Shown: one piece after another, positions 32,414 to 35,087 of the stretch | How positions within the stretch are numbered: position 1 is the first letter of the stretch | Layout of the letters: the number at the start of each line of letters is the position of its first letter | Assembly (NCBI RefSeq): GCF_000377905.1 | Contig: NZ_KB898878.1 | Location: 1 to 35,087 of the forward strand | DNA: 35,087 nt | Origin: Thioalkalivibrio sp. ALMg11 | Lineage (GTDB): Bacteria; Pseudomonadota; Gammaproteobacteria; Ectothiorhodospirales; Ectothiorhodospiraceae | Reading direction: 5' to 3' | Program-made: the position numbers and the translations under genes | The notes under the pieces: generated by a model | Told to the model about the DNA's origin: nothing | Databases searched by the model: none | What the model saw: the letters and a program-made list of their open reading frames with translations, nothing else

Positions 32414-32650
32414 TCAGCGGACGGGGTCGACGCGGATTTCGAGGGTGAGGGTGTCGCGGGCGCGGCTGGTGCGGCGGGAGGCGAGGCCGCGTTGCTCGGT
32501 GGCGCTTTCGCTGTGGACGCCGCCGAGGGTGTGCCAGGCGCCCGGCTCCAGGGTGAGCTGGGTGTCGATGGCGTCGCGGTCCACGGCGCCGCGTGCGAGG
32601 GGGCGTTCGTGGAGGTGGGCGATGGCCGCGTGAACGCGGCCGGCCTGTTG
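32414..32650 (-). pseudogene. Duplicate of the 3' end of the secretin-N-domain gene
   Basis: This stretch matches 33522-33758 at a constant offset of 1108 bp without indels, and encodes in frame the same C-terminal ~70 residues: HLHERPLARGAVDRDA..., WHTLGGVHSESA.EQRGLAS, ending TLEIRVDPVR and a stop. Differences are scattered substitutions (for example V to I, S to T, I to A), so the frame has been kept or the copy is recent. No start codon with a Shine-Dalgarno exists for it; it is a gene fragment. Together with the intact gene it brackets the mazEF pair. Confidence 0.8.
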
Positions 32651-32688
32651 AAGCCGAAGGTGGCCCCTACCCGCATGGCGAACGTGCG

Positions 32689-33075
32689 TTAGGCGGGATC
32701 GGGGCAGAGTTCGAGGATCTGGTTGAGAACCGCGCGGGCTTCCCGGTAGGTCCCCTGCGGCACTTGTCCGGCCGGGTGGGGTTTCGCGTTGCGTTGGCGC
32801 CAGTCGAAGGACTTTACCTGGTGGCAGAGGATGTAGCTGGTTTTTGCATCCGGCGTCGTGCCCGCCACCACGGCGAATGGGTTGGTCGCATTGTAGTCGG
32901 CGGTGGTCATGGGGAGCCTCAGGACCAGCGAGGTTCGGGCGTTGAAGCTGGTTGGCGACAGGACCAGGAAGGGGTGAATATCTCGCATCTCCCGTCCTGC
33001 CTGAGGGTTGCAGTCAATCCAGATGACATCACGGCGCAGGGGTACCCAGTCCTTGGGTGTTCTGCCTTTTACCAT
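32689..33075 (-). CDS. mazF: MazF/PemK-type endoribonuclease toxin
   Basis: The 128-residue protein has the MazF fold order: RRDVIWIDCNPQAGREMRDI (beta1 and the substrate-loop Arg region), HPFLVLSPTSFN, LRLPMTT (the Thr used in catalysis) and SYILCHQVKSFDWRQRN, typical of the DQ-KS(I/L)D segment. MazF toxins cleave mRNA at short sequences; specificity is not readable. The start overlaps the antitoxin stop by 7 bp (ATGGTAA), the usual antitoxin-first order with coupling. All expected residues are present, so it should be active. Confidence 0.9.
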   Translation of the reverse strand: MVKGRTPKDWVPLRRDVIWIDCNPQAGREMRDIHPFLVLSPTSFNARTSLVLRLPMTTADYNATNPFAVVAGTTPDAKTSYILCHQVKSFDWRQRNAKPHPAGQVPQGTYREARAVLNQILELCPDPA

Positions 33076-33320
33076 CGTTCATTTCCAATCGCGTCCGTGC
33101 GCATGGCCTCGCCGCCGTGCACGTCTGGATCAAACCCTTCCAGCCGCTCGTCGAGGGTCATGGATTGAGTGGTTACCGGACGGATCACGCTCTGGTTGCC
33201 CTCCACGGACACGATGACGGATTGGTCCGCCTCCAGATGCGCTGCGCGCGCGATGGCCGCTGGAAGGCGAACCCCCAGATTGTTGCCCCAGCGCTTGATT
33301 TTCAGTCGTGTCTCGGCCAT
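33069..33320 (-). CDS. mazE: MazE/AbrB-type antitoxin
   Basis: The 83-residue protein has the SpoVT-AbrB DNA-binding fold at the N-terminus (LKIKRWGNNLGVRLPAAIAR), then SVIVSVEGNQSVIRPV and a flexible acidic/Trp tail (LDERLEGFDPDVHGGEAM) that would wrap the toxin. ATG at 33320 is chosen because GGTGGAG lies six bases upstream; an in-frame ATG at 33347 has no ribosome site and falls within the predicted operator. The protein is expected to neutralise the adjacent MazF and repress its own operon. Confidence 0.88.
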   Translation of the reverse strand: MAETRLKIKRWGNNLGVRLPAAIARAAHLEADQSVIVSVEGNQSVIRPVTTQSMTLDERLEGFDPDVHGGEAMRTDAIGNERW

Positions 33321-33336
33321 GGCTCCACCCGCATGA

Positions 33337-33358
33337 TGTATAGACATTGTTTAAACAA
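33337..33358 (-). promoter_or_regulatory. mazEF promoter -10 and palindromic operator
   Basis: A perfect 12-bp palindrome TTGTTTAAACAA (33347-33358) lies just upstream of a -10-like TATACA (minus strand, 33342-33337). A MazE dimer bound there would cover the promoter spacer. The -35 match is poor. Confidence 0.5.
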
Positions 33359-33430
33359 CTGTATCGCCCCGGTGTGGAAGTGCGCCAGACCGTTGGCCTG
33401 CCAGTTGGGTGGTCGATGCCTCCCGGTTGG

Positions 33431-33510
33431 AGGTGCGTTTCGCGGGGCTCAACGCACCCTACGGGGCGGTGCTATCCCGTAGGATGCCGATGAGCGAAGC
33501 GAATCGCATC
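33431..33510. repeat. R3 palindromic repeat pair
   Basis: GGTGCGTTTCGCGGGGCTCA...CCTACGG is followed by CGTAGGATGCCGATGAGCG...ATCGCATC. It sits between mazE and the secretin-domain gene. The remaining 33359-33430 holds nothing recognisable. Confidence 0.65.
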
Positions 33511-33521
33511 ATGGGGGCTGG

Positions 33522-34328
33522 CTAGCGAACGGGATCGACGCGGATTTCGAGGGTGAGGGTGTCGCGGTCGCGGGTGGTGCGGCGGGAGGCGAGGCCGCGT
33601 TGCTCGACGGCGCTTTCGCTGTGTACGCCGCCGAGGGTGTGCCAGATGCCTGGTTCCACCGTGAGCTGGCTGTCGACGGCGTCGCGGTCCACGGCGCCGC
33701 GCGCGAGGGGGCGTTCGTGGAGGTGGGAGATGGCCACGCGGACACGGCCGTCCGGTTGTATCTGGGGACGGACGCGGAAGCCGCGGGCGGTGTCCTGGAG
33801 GAGGGGTTCGACGCCGACGCCGGCGCGGCCGTGGACAATGCGGAAACCGGCGGTGCGGGTCTCGCCGACCAGGATGATCGCCTCGGTGCCTTCGCGCAGG
33901 CGCAGGTGCTGGGTCTGGTCGTCGCGGCGGGTGGTGCGCAGGCGCTGGGTGGTCACGCGGCCTTCGGTGCCGGCCGGGCCGGTCTCGAGATCGATGCCGG
34001 TGCCGCGTTCGGTTCGCGGGGCGTCGCTGTGGCGGCGCACGGAGAGGATGAGGTCCTGGGTCGGGGCGTCGAGTTCGGTGACGACCTCGCGGATCTGCTG
34101 GAGGGTGCGGGCGTCGGCGCGCACCAGCAGGCGGAAGCCGTCGCCGCGCAGGGTGGCCGCGTCTCCGAACAGGGCCTGGAGCTCGGGCTGCAGGCTGTGG
34201 GCCGGGCGGTTTTGCAGCGGCAGGACGGCGACCTCGGCGTGGGTGTCGCGTGCGAAACCCGCTGAGGGTAGGAGCGTGCCAGCGGCTAGCGCGAGGGCTG
34301 CCCGTAGCCAGTGTCGGCGATCCGCCAT
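33522..34328 (-). CDS. Periplasmic protein with secretin-N-type domain
   Basis: The 268-residue protein begins MADRRHWLRAALALAAGTLLPSAGFA, a signal peptide of Tat/Sec-like appearance (one Arg pair, no clear RR-x-F). The segment VAVLPLQNRPAHSLQPELQALFGD ... LLVRADARTLQQIREVVTELD matches the N1-type ring domain of type II/III/IV pilus secretins. The rest is beta-rich (FRVRPQIQPDGRVRVAISHL; TLTLEIRVDPVR), with no secretin channel domain. It could be a small stand-alone secretin-domain protein; function unknown. ATG 34328 is chosen because the preceding gene stops at 34339, leaving 10 bp. Its 3' end is duplicated at 32414-32650. Confidence 0.75.
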   Translation of the reverse strand: MADRRHWLRAALALAAGTLLPSAGFARDTHAEVAVLPLQNRPAHSLQPELQALFGDAATLRGDGFRLLVRADARTLQQIREVVTELDAPTQDLILSVRRHSDAPRTERGTGIDLETGPAGTEGRVTTQRLRTTRRDDQTQHLRLREGTEAIILVGETRTAGFRIVHGRAGVGVEPLLQDTARGFRVRPQIQPDGRVRVAISHLHERPLARGAVDRDAVDSQLTVEPGIWHTLGGVHSESAVEQRGLASRRTTRDRDTLTLEIRVDPVR

Positions 34329-34338
34329 GCGGGGCTTG

Positions 34339-34821
34339 TCAGACGAGGAGGCGGCGGAGCTCGACGGCTTCATCGCTCAGGCTCCAGTTGGCCTCGAAGT
34401 CCTGGACTGCGCGCTGGGTGCCGGGTCGGTCCTCGACGTCGCCGCGCAGGATGCGGCGTCCGCCGGCCTGGGTGAGCTGCATCCAGCCGCTGTGGTCGGC
34501 AATCGCGGTGACGGTTAGCGGGCTTTCCTCCGCGGCCTCCAGCCGGCGCACCGCGACGGCGCTCGGCAGGCGCTTGATGCTCTCGACCAGGCTCGGGAGT
34601 CGTTCCTTCAGGGCGAGGTCGTCATCTACCAGCAGGCGGATATCGGTGTGGCGATTGCGGCGCGCGATGCCGGCCAGCTCGGCGCCGAGGTCGGCACCCG
34701 CGATCTCGGCCAGGAGCGCGACGCGGGCGTGCAGCCAGAGGCGCCGGCGGGTGGCCGCCAGGAGTTCTGCCAACAGGGCCTCGGCGTCGATCAGGGTCGG
34801 GTCGCGTTCGGGGGTGGTCAT
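34339..34821 (-). CDS. Hypothetical protein (160 aa), first gene before the secretin-domain gene
   Basis: The protein is soluble and Leu/Arg-rich, starting MTTPERDPTLIDAEALLAEL. Segments such as LWLHARVALLAEIAG and DIRLLVDDDLALKERLPSL, with a later VTAIADHSGWMQL strand, recall the alpha/beta layout of phospholipase-D-like domains that lack the catalytic HKD motif; this is a weak resemblance. No family was recognised with confidence. ATG 34821 is chosen because the segment matches an ordinary N-terminus and the upstream extension is Pro-rich low complexity. It lies 10 bp before the secretin-domain gene, so both are probably one operon. Confidence 0.65.
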   Translation of the reverse strand: MTTPERDPTLIDAEALLAELLAATRRRLWLHARVALLAEIAGADLGAELAGIARRNRHTDIRLLVDDDLALKERLPSLVESIKRLPSAVAVRRLEAAEESPLTVTAIADHSGWMQLTQAGGRRILRGDVEDRPGTQRAVQDFEANWSLSDEAVELRRLLV

Positions 34822-34984
34822 CGGCGTCTCGCTCGCGTGCTGGGTGCTCCTCTCAGCATAGGCGAGTGGGGGTGGCTTCGCATCCCTGGGTTCGGTAGTG
34901 GTCTCGCGCGGCATTCGGGGGCCGGCTGGATTCGTCGGTATCGGAGCGGGCGATTCGCGTGCCGACACGCTCCCACAGAACGCC

Positions 34985-35080
34985 GCGTAGGATGCCGATG
35001 AGCGTAGCGAATCGCATCGCGTGGGTGGGGTGCGCCCCCGCCGTGAGTGGTGCGTTTCGCAGGGCTCAACGCACCCTACG
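34985..35080. repeat. R3 palindromic repeat pair at the right edge
   Basis: CGTAGGATGCCGATGAGCGTAGC...ATCGCATCG is followed by GTGCGTTTCGCAGGGCTCAAC...CCCTACG. A partial R4-like CGCTCCCACAG is at about 34969-34979. No gene is seen in 34822-35087. Confidence 0.65.
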
Positions 35081-35087
35081 TTTGTGG

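Noticed and set aside
32314-32676. 120-residue Pro/Ala/Ser-rich minus-strand open frame
   Set aside because: It is the wrong frame of the duplicated secretin-domain gene end and crosses both porin terminators.

Overview
The window looks like chromosome of a high-GC gammaproteobacterium, most likely an Ectothiorhodospiraceae/Chromatiales organism of the Thioalkalivibrio type. This is inferred from the conserved gammaproteobacterial blocks (zapA, ygfB-pepP-ubiH-ubiI, yebC-ruvC-ruvA, fmdB-DUF502-aspS), a DsrE-like sulfur-family protein, a porin with a Gram-negative outer-membrane signature, and heavy loading with short intergenic palindromic repeats. No rRNA, tRNA or CRISPR was seen, and no phage or integrase gene.

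Layout. 1-464: right end of an IS630-type element that has cut a higB toxin gene, leaving the higB promoter/operator intact. 502-4526 (minus): MIF-like tautomerase, proS and an SLC13-type permease with two RCK_C domains. 4689-9139 (plus): adaptor and permease of an RND efflux pump. 9150-13696 (plus): an inverted-repeat element, two very small genes and a 1271-residue hybrid histidine kinase whose N-terminus looks like a dead phosphorelay. 13728-16366 (minus): dsrE-like, SDR oxidoreductase and SpmA/SpmB-type membrane protein, read as one operon. 16790-20283 (plus): fmdB, DUF502 membrane protein, aspS, alpha/beta hydrolase. 20647-22529 (plus): yebC, ruvC, ruvA, with no ruvB following. 22611-23530: a roughly 0.9 kb imperfect palindrome. 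23606-24132 (minus): zapA and a small coiled-coil partner. 24351-30027 (plus): 95-aa orphan, ygfB, pepP, then a five-copy tandem array with an exact 183-bp period, then ubiH and a ubiI-like hydroxylase. 31135-32238 (plus): porin with a strong promoter and tandem terminators. 32414-34821 (minus): a mazEF-type toxin-antitoxin pair lying between two copies of the 3' end of a secretin-N-domain gene, plus an unrecognised small gene.

Working together: the core genes cover translation (ProS, AspS), recombination repair (RuvC, RuvA), cell division (ZapA) and ubiquinone ring hydroxylation (UbiH, UbiI-like), while the RND pump, porin and SLC13 permease handle envelope transport. The intergenic regions carry at least four recurring repeat families: R1, a ~180-bp inverted-repeat element; R2, CCGGGATCTC-type palindromes; R3, GTAGGATGCGATGAGCG-type palindromes; R4, Pseudomonas-REP-like GTGGGAGCGGGC. 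The most unusual points are the degenerate front end of the kinase, the 183-bp array inside a conserved operon, the 3'-end duplication bracketing mazEF, and the large palindrome where ruvB would be expected. Gene calls rest on reading the translated sequences; no database search was run.
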